Part shown: in pieces, positions 14,145 to 22,000 of the stretch
Numbering within the stretch: position 1 is the first letter of the stretch
Layout: every line of letters begins with the position of its first letter
IMG/VR virus record: IMGVR_UViG_3300035241_000033
Span: 1-24,998 of that record
DNA length: 24,998 nucleotides
Source of the DNA: a virus
Strand: one strand, 5' to 3'
Translations under genes and position numbers: made by a program
The notes under the pieces: model-generated
What the model was told of the DNA's origin: nothing
The model's input: the letters and a program-made list of their open reading frames with translations, nothing else
The model's database searches: none

Positions 14145-14402
14145 ATGGCGACCACGAAGAAGGCCGACGAACCCACCGCCCCGCCGCCGGCGCCCGAGCC
14201 CGCGGTTGCCGAGGGGGAATTCCTCCTCACCAGCGCCAGCACGGACCAGGTCGCGCTCGCCGCCGCCCTGGCCGCCCTGCCCTACTTCCTCGCCCGCGTT
14301 CCCAACGAGGCGATCGGGAAGGCGATCCAGACCGGCGAGGCCTTCGCCGCCGCCTGGGACGCTCGTGAGGAGCATTCGGCGGCGCAGGAGGCCGGCGAGT
14401 AG
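14145..14402 (+). CDS. Small hypothetical protein between capsid and connector genes, 85 aa
   Basis: The N-terminus is Lys/Pro/Ala-rich and probably disordered. Residues 28-75 form a hydrophobic-Ala helical region (LAAALAALPYFLARVPNEAI). The start is three bases after the upstream stop. Codon use is typical. Position suggests a small head accessory protein. No family is recognised. Confidence 0.65.
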   Translation: MATTKKADEPTAPPPAPEPAVAEGEFLLTSASTDQVALAAALAALPYFLARVPNEAIGKAIQTGEAFAAAWDAREEHSAAQEAGE

Positions 14403-14409
14403 CCGAGCC

Positions 14410-15021
14410 GTGCTTCGAATCGTCACCCCCCCCGAGGCGACCCCGGAGGCCCTAGTGGTCTCCGAGGTCGTCGCCCTTCTCGGAGCCACCGGGCAGGAGG
14501 CCCGCGTCCAGACGCTGATCCGTGATGCCACGCGCATCGCCGAGCAGATCGCCCGGCGCAAGCTCTACTTCCGGACCTACGAGGAGGTCCTCGAGGGGGG
14601 AGACGACCGGCTCTATCTTCAGGCCCGCCCCGTTTCGGATGTGATCTCGGTGGCTCCCGACGGCGGCGGCTTGCCGATCGACGAGGCCCGCTACGAGATC
14701 TGGGCGGAGGAGGGCTTCCTGTACCGCGTCCGCTGGCCGCGTGGCGCCTGGCGCGTGCGCTACCGCGGCGGGTATTGGCTCCCATCCATGTCGGGCGACA
14801 AGCCCGCCACGGCGGCCGACGTGGGCCAAGAGGGGCGCCATATCCGGAAGGCGGTCGAAGACATCGTGGTCCTGTCGTTCCAGATGGACGGCGTCGACCG
14901 CACGATCAAGAGCGAGCGGGCCGGGGGGCGCGCCTCCGTCTCGACCGAATACGAGACCGGGATCTGGTGTCCCGAGGGGGCCGAGGCTGTGCTGAAGCGC
15001 CTCGCCCCGATCGTCGCGTAG
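14410..15021 (+). CDS. Head-tail connector (adaptor) protein, gp6-like
   Basis: The 203 residues resemble the Phage_connect/HK97 gp6-type adaptor. An N-terminal helical bundle (EALVVSEVVALLGATGQEARVQTLIRDATRIAEQIARRKL) contains the L-I-x-x-A-x-x-x-x-E core that follows a short leader. Then comes the beta part YLQARPVSDVISVAPDGG and a TYRGGY-like RVRYRGGYWLPS, and a last helical region starting HIRKAVEDIVVLSF. The adaptor ring binds below the portal. GTG 14410 is chosen because the longer frame from 14206 is a shadow of the preceding gene. It sits in the normal place between capsid and closure genes. Confidence 0.8.
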   Translation: MLRIVTPPEATPEALVVSEVVALLGATGQEARVQTLIRDATRIAEQIARRKLYFRTYEEVLEGGDDRLYLQARPVSDVISVAPDGGGLPIDEARYEIWAEEGFLYRVRWPRGAWRVRYRGGYWLPSMSGDKPATAADVGQEGRHIRKAVEDIVVLSFQMDGVDRTIKSERAGGRASVSTEYETGIWCPEGAEAVLKRLAPIVA

Positions 15022-15031
15022 AGGCCGCTGG

Positions 15032-15430
15032 ATGAAGACCGCGGCCCAGCGATCCCAGGCCAGCGCGCGCCGCCTGCTCGCCCGCTATGGCTCCCTGATG
15101 ACCTTCCAGCTCTACGAGCCCACGAAGGACAAGCGCCAGGGCTCCCAGGCGCTCGCCGCCTCCGGCGCCGCCGTGCAGGCGAGGGCCTGCCTCCTCGATG
15201 CCGAGGAGTCCCGCGACCGCGGCGTGCAGGCCGGGGATCAAGTACTCCTAGCTGACGGAACCCCCTTCGGCACCCGCGAGCTCACCGACCGCTGGCGCGT
15301 GGATTGGGGCGCTGGCCCGCGGCGGATCTCCGGTCCGGTGGTGGCCGCCCGCTCGGCGCCTGGCCAGCCGGTCGCCTACTTCGAAGCCATGGTGCGCACC
15401 GGCGGAAAGGAGCCTGCAGGTGTCGAGTAG
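15032..15430 (+). CDS. Probable head closure (stopper) protein, 132 aa
   Basis: The second half is beta-rich with QAGDQVLLADGTPFGTRELTD, compatible with the SPP1 gp16/HK97 gp7-like closure fold that seals the portal channel and receives the tail. Assignment rests mainly on the fixed order connector, closure, gp10-like, terminator. ATG 15032 follows the connector stop by 10 bases with a poor ribosome binding site (GAGG only). The 3' end overlaps the next gene by 11 bases. Confidence 0.6.
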   Translation: MKTAAQRSQASARRLLARYGSLMTFQLYEPTKDKRQGSQALAASGAAVQARACLLDAEESRDRGVQAGDQVLLADGTPFGTRELTDRWRVDWGAGPRRISGPVVAARSAPGQPVAYFEAMVRTGGKEPAGVE

Positions 15431-15899
15431 GCAGCCGGTTCCCTCCGGATACAACCGGGCGCAGGTGGCCCGGCTCGCCGCCCAGGTTACCGCCTTCGCC
15501 GAAGAGGGGGCGCGGCAGACCGCCCGCACGCTGGCGCGCACGATCACCTACCGAGAGGGGAAGGCTCCCGGCGCTCCGGTTGATACCGGCGAGCTCCGCG
15601 GCTCCCTCCGGTTCACCGTTGGCGAGCCCAGCACGGAGCAACCCCAGAAGGGGCGTCGCTTCCACGCCGCCGCTGGCGCGGTCGAGGTCGACCAGTCGCT
15701 GGAGAGCTTCCGGCTGGGGATGCTGATCTGGGGTCGGATCATCTCGCGCCACGCGCTGATCATCGAGGGCGGCCGGCGGAAGGATAAGCGGGGTCGGGAC
15801 ATCGGTTCGCTGCGTGCGCCCGACGGCTACGTCTGGCTGGCCATCGACGAGACCGGCTCCGTCATGCGGCGCTGGAAGTTCCGGGGGCGCAAGCGGTGA
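15420..15899 (+). CDS. HK97 gp10-like tail completion protein
   Basis: The 159 residues include the signature of HK97 gp10-type proteins: a helical N-terminus (RLAAQVTAFAEEGARQTART) followed by APVDTGELRGSLRFTV (about 51-66), where P-V-D-T-G-x-L-R-x-S is diagnostic. The usual Y-A-x-x-x-E-x-G segment is replaced by SRHALIIEGGRRKDKRGR. These proteins act at the head-tail joint or complete the tail. GTG 15420 has GGAAAGGAG upstream at 15405-15413 and overlaps the previous gene. Its stop overlaps the next start (GTGA). Confidence 0.8.
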   Translation: MSSRQPVPSGYNRAQVARLAAQVTAFAEEGARQTARTLARTITYREGKAPGAPVDTGELRGSLRFTVGEPSTEQPQKGRRFHAAAGAVEVDQSLESFRLGMLIWGRIISRHALIIEGGRRKDKRGRDIGSLRAPDGYVWLAIDETGSVMRRWKFRGRKR

Positions 15900-16423
15900 G
15901 CCTACCCGCGCAGACCGTCGCCCGGCGGCTCGCCTCCGCCTACTGGCAGGACCGTTTCACGGCTGCCGCCACCGGCGTGCCGGAGCAGGTCGACTTCGAC
16001 CGCGACAACCCCGAGGATGTCGCGCCGTTCACTCTCCAGCAGGTGCGGGACACGGTCGGCTACGTCCTCCTCCGCTTTGACGAGGTGGACCGCTGGGGCG
16101 GCCCGCTCGCCGGCGACGACGGCGCCGGCAACCGCACCCGCTACTTCTTCACCCTCGAAAACCTCGAGTTCGAGATCCGCACCCCCACCGGCGCGGATGC
16201 CGTCCTCGAGGAGTCCTACGCGGAGACGATCGAGACCCTCTTCACCGGGGTGACGCTCCGGCACGACGAGGATCCTCTAGTCGTCCTCCGCAACCACGGT
16301 GAACATCCCGTCCGGCGTCGGGCGGGTTCCGATGATGGCTCCTTTCGCCAGCTCTACCTCGACGTGAAGCTGGAGCGCCGGGAGCGCAGAGTGCTCGCAG
16401 GAGCACAGGAGGTCACCCTATGA
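15896..16423 (+). CDS. Probable tail terminator protein
   Basis: The 175 residues begin helical (SLPAQTVARRLASAYWQDRF) and then turn beta-rich with RYFFTLENLEFEIRTPTG and FRQLYLDVKLERRE. This mixed fold and the position between a gp10-like gene and the tail tube gene fit the lambda gpU/HK97 gp11 terminator, which caps the tail tube and stops its growth. Sequence similarity alone is weak. It is coupled on both sides (GTGA, then ATGA with the tail tube gene). Confidence 0.6.
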   Translation: MSLPAQTVARRLASAYWQDRFTAAATGVPEQVDFDRDNPEDVAPFTLQQVRDTVGYVLLRFDEVDRWGGPLAGDDGAGNRTRYFFTLENLEFEIRTPTGADAVLEESYAETIETLFTGVTLRHDEDPLVVLRNHGEHPVRRRAGSDDGSFRQLYLDVKLERRERRVLAGAQEVTL

Positions 16424-17697
16424 GCGACTTCTCTCAGAATGACCTCGTCGTAGTGACGAGGGAAGACGAGGTCACCAGGGGCGTGGTCGTCGGGGGCTCC
16501 CGCTTCCGCGTCTATGGCACCGCGCCCACCTGGGCGCCGGAGGGCAACACTCTGACCTCCGGCACCAACACCGGAGACGGCGGCATCAAGAGCGTGCGCG
16601 CCGGGCTTCGGGCTGCCAGCGTCACCATCCCGGCCGAGCTGATCTTCCGGGCCAACGACCGCGAGTGGCAGGACGTCCTCCGGGACACCTACCCCTCCTC
16701 GGAGGTCACCGTCGCCGGCAACGTCACCTTCGCCCAAGCCGGCACGCACGAGGACGGGACCACCGGTCCCGTGATCACCGCGACCGCCGGCACCTTCGAC
16801 GACATGGTCGATGCCGGGGTCGAGGGCTGCATGCTGGAAATCTCGGGCGGCTCGGTGAGTGCGGCCAACAAGCGCCCGCGCGCCATCAAGGCGCTGAAGC
16901 CCGACGGGTCGAAGATCGATCTCGACCCGCTCTACACCTCGGGCGCCTCGGGCCAGATCTCCGAGCCGCTGTCCGCCCAGAGCAGCGTCGCGGCCACCCT
17001 CCGTTGCGGCGCCCCCATCCGCAACCGCGGCATCGCCGCGGCCGGCTACCGGAACTTCGAGTTCCAGAGCGCCGACCAGTCCTCCGGCTACTTCGAGATG
17101 GTGCGCGGCGCCAAGGCCAACACCTTCAAGTTTGGGCTCGACGGCAAGGGCCTGATCACCCAGGAGTTCCAGTACATGGCGATGGATTACGACAACCCCT
17201 CGGCCACCAGCCAGGGGAGCGGAGTCACCGCCAACCCCTTCATCGACAACGACTCCATGGTCGCCGGCGAGGACCTCGGCTATTTCCTGGTGGGTGCGAC
17301 CGCGCAGCTCGCCGCCGAGAACCTGGTGAGCTTCAGCATGGACGGCAACGGCAACGCCCAAGGCGTCGACGACGTGGCGGGGAGCCGCAACCGCACGGGC
17401 GTGACGGTGGGCGACATCGATGTGACCGGCAACATCAAGATCTACCACGAGAAGACGCTGATGAGCGTCATGGTCGCGCTCGGCCGCAACGGCAACCGCG
17501 TGCCGGTCGACTGGAAGGTGGTCGATCCGAAGGGGAACTTCTATTGGGGCCGGCTGCCGAAGACCCTCTTCGAGCCCGGGGGTGCGATTCCCGGGGCGAA
17601 GGGGAGCAAGACCGACGGGACGTTCAATTACAAGACCCAACTCGGTCCCAACGGAATCCGCACCTTGATCTGGCAGCGTTTCGCCGCCACGCCGTAA
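16420..17697 (+). CDS. Major tail tube protein
   Basis: The 425 residues fit phage tail tube proteins that stack in rings to build the tail. They are beta-rich and Gly/Asp/Thr-rich, with TAPTWAPEGNTLTSGTNTG near the N-terminus, VTIPAELIFRANDREWQDVL (about 69-88), GYRNFEFQSADQSSGYFEMVRGAKANTFKFGL and SVAATLRCGAP in the middle, and DIDVTGNIKIYHEKTL near residue 330. The double appearance of a strand-rich module suggests two tube-like subdomains, or one with an inserted domain, and 425 residues is long for a siphovirus tube subunit. ATG 16420 overlaps the terminator stop. It is followed by a 135-base gap and the chaperone genes, the usual order. Confidence 0.8.
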   Translation: MSDFSQNDLVVVTREDEVTRGVVVGGSRFRVYGTAPTWAPEGNTLTSGTNTGDGGIKSVRAGLRAASVTIPAELIFRANDREWQDVLRDTYPSSEVTVAGNVTFAQAGTHEDGTTGPVITATAGTFDDMVDAGVEGCMLEISGGSVSAANKRPRAIKALKPDGSKIDLDPLYTSGASGQISEPLSAQSSVAATLRCGAPIRNRGIAAAGYRNFEFQSADQSSGYFEMVRGAKANTFKFGLDGKGLITQEFQYMAMDYDNPSATSQGSGVTANPFIDNDSMVAGEDLGYFLVGATAQLAAENLVSFSMDGNGNAQGVDDVAGSRNRTGVTVGDIDVTGNIKIYHEKTLMSVMVALGRNGNRVPVDWKVVDPKGNFYWGRLPKTLFEPGGAIPGAKGSKTDGTFNYKTQLGPNGIRTLIWQRFAATP

Positions 17698-17832
17698 CCC
17701 CGGGAGCCCGGCGCCGGGCCCGGCCGCCTACCTCCGCTCGGCGTCTTTCTCTGGGGGGAGTCGGCTGGCCCTGGTCCGCTGGCTCCCCTCGCTGTTTTTC
17801 GACCGGGCGACAAGCCCAGGAGGTAGGCAACC
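17698..17832 (+). other. Gap after tail tube gene with a 14-base perfect palindrome
   Basis: GCCCGGCGCCGGGC at 17706-17719 is a perfect palindrome nine bases after the tail tube stop. It is not followed by a T run, although TGTTTTT occurs about 80 bases later, so it is not a classical terminator. It could slow transcription and limit expression of chaperone and tape measure genes (inference). The Shine-Dalgarno AGGAGG of the next gene starts at 17819. Confidence 0.5.
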
Positions 17833-18594
17833 ATGAACGCAGACGAAGCCCCCGACGATCTGAAGACCGTCGAGCCCAGCCCATTCCGAGACGAGCCGGC
17901 CTCGGTTCCCCGCCAGACCGCGAAGGCGGCCGACCTGGCGAAGCCCCGCTACTTCGACGCCGCGCTCCACGGCCGCGTCCAGAAGATGCACAACCGAGGC
18001 ATCTGGGTGGATCTCGGCCCGAAGTGGGGCGGCCTGGCCGTCCGGCTCCGACCGACCCACAGCCACCACGTCGTGGTCCGGCGCGAGAACGCCGAGACCG
18101 CGAAGCGCATCCAGCTCGGCCTCGCGGACGACGATCCGATCCCGGCGGCCGAGAACATCGACATCAACCGCCAGGCGGTGACGCACGCGATCACCGGGGC
18201 CGATGGGGTGATGAACATCTCCACGGCCACCCTGGACCCGGACGATCCGGACACCCCGGAGCTCGCCAAGGCCTTCACCGCGATGCGGACGCTGGCCGAG
18301 GGTGAGAAGGGGCGACTGGCCGGCATGCAGGTGACGACGGAGGGCGACCTGGTCTTGGTCACCTTCACCGGCATGTCCCGGACCGACAAGGAGCGGCCGA
18401 AGGTCGACCCGGACGGGAAAGAGGCGGAATACACCCGCGAGCTCTTCTCGCCCTATCTCGAGGTTTCCTTCCCCTTCCTGACCACCCTCGTGCGGATGTG
18501 CCGCGGCCTCCAGAAGGTGCGCGATGAGGAGCTGGGAAAGTTGGGGGAAGCCTTCGTGTATGGGCGGCACGTCAAGGACGGGTGGGCCGACTAA
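17833..18594 (+). CDS. Tail assembly chaperone, upstream frame (lambda gpG-like)
   Basis: The 253-residue protein lies between tail tube and tape measure genes, where tail assembly chaperones are encoded in siphoviruses. These proteins coat the tape measure protein while the tube grows around it. The body is mixed alpha/beta with GIWVDLGPKWGGLAVRL (about 56-72), and the C-terminus FPFLTTLVRMCRGLQKVRDEEL is helical. I recognise no specific family, so the call rests on position, on overlap with the next ORF in the -1 frame, and on a lambda-type slippery site at 18534-18540. Frameshifting there would extend the protein to about 392 residues. Confidence 0.8.
   Translation: MNADEAPDDLKTVEPSPFRDEPASVPRQTAKAADLAKPRYFDAALHGRVQKMHNRGIWVDLGPKWGGLAVRLRPTHSHHVVVRRENAETAKRIQLGLADDDPIPAAENIDINRQAVTHAITGADGVMNISTATLDPDDPDTPELAKAFTAMRTLAEGEKGRLAGMQVTTEGDLVLVTFTGMSRTDKERPKVDPDGKEAEYTRELFSPYLEVSFPFLTTLVRMCRGLQKVRDEELGKLGEAFVYGRHVKDGWAD
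18534..18540 (+). promoter_or_regulatory. Predicted -1 programmed ribosomal frameshift site (GGGAAAG)
   Basis: The heptamer GGGAAAG is the one used by lambda for gpG-gpGT. In the upstream gene it is read CTG GGA AAG, the G GGA AAG phase needed for tandem slippage. The -1 frame entered there (GTT GGG GGA AGC...) is open through 18582 and continues as the downstream ORF to 19010. A second, weaker heptamer, G GGG GAA, lies at 18543-18549 in the same phase. The upstream stop at 18592-18594 is 52 bases after the site. Confidence 0.8.
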
Positions 18595-19010
18595 GACGGG
18601 GCAAGCCCGAGGAGCGCAACACGTACGAGCTGATCAAGCGGCTTGAAAAGAAGCCGATCGACCCCACGACCGGGACGCCGGGCGGGCTCAAAAAAGCGCA
18701 CGCCCCCGTCCCGATCGCCCGTTCCATGCGCTTCTGGCTCCGCCTCGACCAAGAGCTGGTCGGGGCGCTCGATCAATCCGGCTGCTATCACGACCCGCGG
18801 GCGATCGATTACCTGCTGGGACAGTGGGGGTGGGACGACATCGAGGACCTGGCCGACGCGCGCTACCTGATGCGGTGCTTGGGCACCGGGCGCGCGGAGG
18901 CCTTCTCAGACGACGAGCCCGAAAGGGAACCGACCCTGGCGGAGCTCCAGCGGGAGCGGCAGGCAAAAGCCGACCGCTTCCGGGGCTTCTGCCAGGGACG
19001 GCGACAGTAG
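18582..19010 (+). CDS. Tail assembly chaperone, downstream frame (lambda gpT-like extension)
   Basis: Probably made mainly as the C-terminal part of a -1 frameshift product (joined 17833-18540 and 18540-19010). GTG 18582 is the first start codon in the frame, but it has no strong ribosome binding site and overlaps the upstream gene by 13 bases. From GTG the product is 142 residues: basic at first (RLRRGKPEERNTYELIKRLEK), a middle FWLRLDQELVGALDQ, then WGWDDIEDLADARYLM, and an acidic then basic tail ending in TLAELQRERQAKADRF. In lambda the T part recruits tail tube subunits to the chaperone-coated tape measure; the same role is inferred. Confidence 0.75.
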   Translation: MGRLRRGKPEERNTYELIKRLEKKPIDPTTGTPGGLKKAHAPVPIARSMRFWLRLDQELVGALDQSGCYHDPRAIDYLLGQWGWDDIEDLADARYLMRCLGTGRAEAFSDDEPEREPTLAELQRERQAKADRFRGFCQGRRQ

Positions 19011-19028
19011 GAAGGACCGGAGGTCACC

Positions 19029-22000
19029 TTGGGCGGCGGCGAGAACCAGTACGATCTGAAGCTGGGCCTCGACACGGGACTCGCGAAGCGGGACGTCGAC
19101 GACGTTACCGGCGCGCTGTTCCGTAGCGGGGACGCCGCCGACCGGGTGGCCGCCCGTTCGGGCCAGGCCTCGGCCGCGGCCAGCCGCTACGGTGCCGCGA
19201 GCCGCCAGGCCGCCGCCGGCGCCTCGGCAGCCTCAACCGCCAATGACCGCCTCTCCGCCTCGGCCCTAAAGGTCGACCGCACCCTGTCGCAGACCATCAA
19301 GACCGTCCTCACCCTGGGGACCGCCTGGATCTCGCTTTCCGCCGGATCGGCAGCGTTGACCGGCGTGGTCAACGACTTCACGGGGATGGAGTCTGCGCTC
19401 ATCTCGGTGACGAAGACTACCGGGCTCGCGGGCGCCGAGCTGAAGGATTTCTACAAGGACGTCCTCCAGCTCTCCACCGGCGCCATCCCCCTCGCGACCA
19501 AAGACCTCCTCGACATCGGCAGCGCGGCAGGCTCCCTCGGCGTCCAGGGGTCGGCCAACATCCTCCTCTACACCCAGACGATCGGCAAACTTTCGGCTGC
19601 CTCCGAGGACCTCAAGGGCTCCGACGCCGCCACCACTCTGACCCAGATGATGAACGTGCAGGGGGAAGGCCCCGAGCACGTCGACAAGCTGGCGTCGGTG
19701 ATCGTCCGGCTGGGATTGGAGACGGCCACCACCGAAAAGGGCATCGCGAGCGTGGCGCTGGAGGTGGCCAAGTCCACCGCGCCCTTCCACATCGGCACCG
19801 CCAACGCTGCCGCCTTCGGCGCGGCGATGGGGGAGATGCGCATCCAGTCGGAGCTGGGCGGATCCGCCATTGGCCGGACCTTCCGCGAGATCCAGTCGGC
19901 CATCGCCCTCGGAGGCAAGGCGCTCCAGAACTTTGCCAAGGTTTCCGGCGTCTCCGTCGCCGAGTTCAAGAAGACCTTCACCGACGATCCGACCCAGGGG
20001 GTGTTGCTCTTCCTGAAGGGGCTCTCCACCTACGGGCGCAACGCCGGCGTCGTCTTAGAGAAGCTCGGCCTCTCCGGCGACGAGCTGGCCAAGGTCCTGC
20101 CGTCCCTGGCGGAGAACTATGGGCGCCTTGCGCAGCGCATCGCGACCGCCAAGGAGGAGGAACAGAACGCGACCGCCCTCAACACGAAGGCGGCGCAGGT
20201 CTTCAACTCAACAACTTCCGATCTCGAACGGCTGCAAAACGCCTGGGAGGGCGTCCGAGTCGAAGTGGGCGAGGGGATGTCCCCGGCGCTGCGGCAGATC
20301 ACCGCCGATCTGCTGTCCTTCCTGAGCGCCCAAGGGGACGCTGCCGGCCAACTCGGCAACCAGTTCGGGAGCGCCCTGGTCCAGGTCGCCGGCCTGCTGC
20401 TGGTGGTGGCCCGCAACTTCGACGTGGTCAAGTCGATCCTGCTGGTGCTCCTCGCCTTCAAGATCGCCCTCTGGTTCGAGGGGATGGTGTCCGGGCTCTT
20501 CCGCGCCATCGCAGCGCTCCAGGCATACACCGCCGCCCAGAGCGAGGCGACGGCCGCCACCGCCCTCTTCGGGACCACCGTCACCACCGTCTCGCCCATC
20601 CTGGACCAGTACGGCCGGGCGATCGTCACGACGACGACCAACACCTCGGCCGCCGGCGTCGCCTCGTCCCGGTTCCTGACCGGCGGCATCACCCCCCTGA
20701 CGATCGGGCTCGGCGCTCTGCTCGCCGTCCTCCTGATCGCCAACAGCAAGATTGAGGAGTTCTCCCGCCAGGCCCAAGCCGCGATGGAGGCCATGGTCAA
20801 GGAGAACAACGATTTCGCCGCCAGCATCGAGCGGATCAAGAACCTGGGCGACACGGTGAAGGGGGCGCTGGGCGCCGAGGCCGAGGCGGCCGAGCTCACG
20901 AAGAAGCTCATCGCCGCCGGCAACATCGACCCCAAGAGCATCGAGGGCCAGCGGATCGCCCAACAGAACGCGCTCGAGTTCCACGGCAAGCGGACCGAGG
21001 CGCTCTTCGCCGAGCGCGACGCACTGAAGGTCGCCCAGAAGGCGCAGGTCGATTACGGCACCCAACTCGACCAGCTCAAAAAGCAGGAGTCCGACCTCAC
21101 CGACGAGATCACCCGCCAGGAAGCCGCCCGGCAGAAGGGGCTGGGCCAGGGCCGCGGGGTCGGTGTCGTCCAGGCGAACGAGGCGGCCGACCAGATCGCC
21201 TCCTCGCAGGCGAAGCTTGACGCCGTCCAGGCCAAGATCAAAGACACAGAGATCGCCTACCAGCGGGCCGGCATCAGCGTCAAAGATCTGACCACCACGG
21301 TCGGCAACCTGACCACCACGACCGAGGGTTATGTGGCGCCGGCGGCGAAGGCGACCAAGGGGGTCGGCGACCTGGCGGGGAAGGTCGACCACGCCGCGGC
21401 CCAATTCGCCAAGCTCTCCCTCGAAATCGAGACGGCGATCACCGGCCAGAACGCCATCGCCGACGCCTATGGCCGGAGCTCCAAGGAGGGGCGGCAGGCG
21501 GAGCTCCAAGCGGAGGAGAACAACCGCGTCCTCAACAAGGCCGACGAGCTCCAGGGGAAGCTTCGCACCTCGATCGAGGACCGGACCAGGGTCGAGATCC
21601 AGGCCGAGCGGACGGCTGTCGGGGCGAAGACCATCGCCTCGCTGAAGGACCAGGTCGCCGCGGCGGAGGAGCTTCAATCGGCCCTGCAGTCGGGGCTCTC
21701 GCCGGCAATCGAAGCGGCCAAACGGAAGCAGGAGCTGCTGGCCGCCTCGACCGACGCGACCACGGGCTCGGCCGCCAACCAGAGCGACACGATCGACGGG
21801 CTGGTCGCGAAGCTCTTCAACCTGGGAAAGCAGAACGCCTTCCTCGAGCAGAAGCGCCAACTCGAGGAGAGCAACGCCGCCATGACGAAGGCGGCCGAGA
21901 CCTGGGACGGGACGGCCGCCTCGATCGAGGTCACCAACAACGTCCTGACGGTGAACAACAGCATCCACCAGCAGACGATCGGACTGCTGGGAGACGAGGC

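Noticed and set aside
12105-14561. An 818-codon open frame on the minus strand opposite capsid and connector genes
   Set aside because: It crosses several well-supported genes and their starts, and its composition is that of an antisense shadow (Gly, Ala, Val, Leu, Arg).
16665-18305. A 546-codon plus-strand frame over tail tube and chaperone genes
   Set aside because: Arg/Gly/Pro/His-rich and crosses two real genes; no motif.
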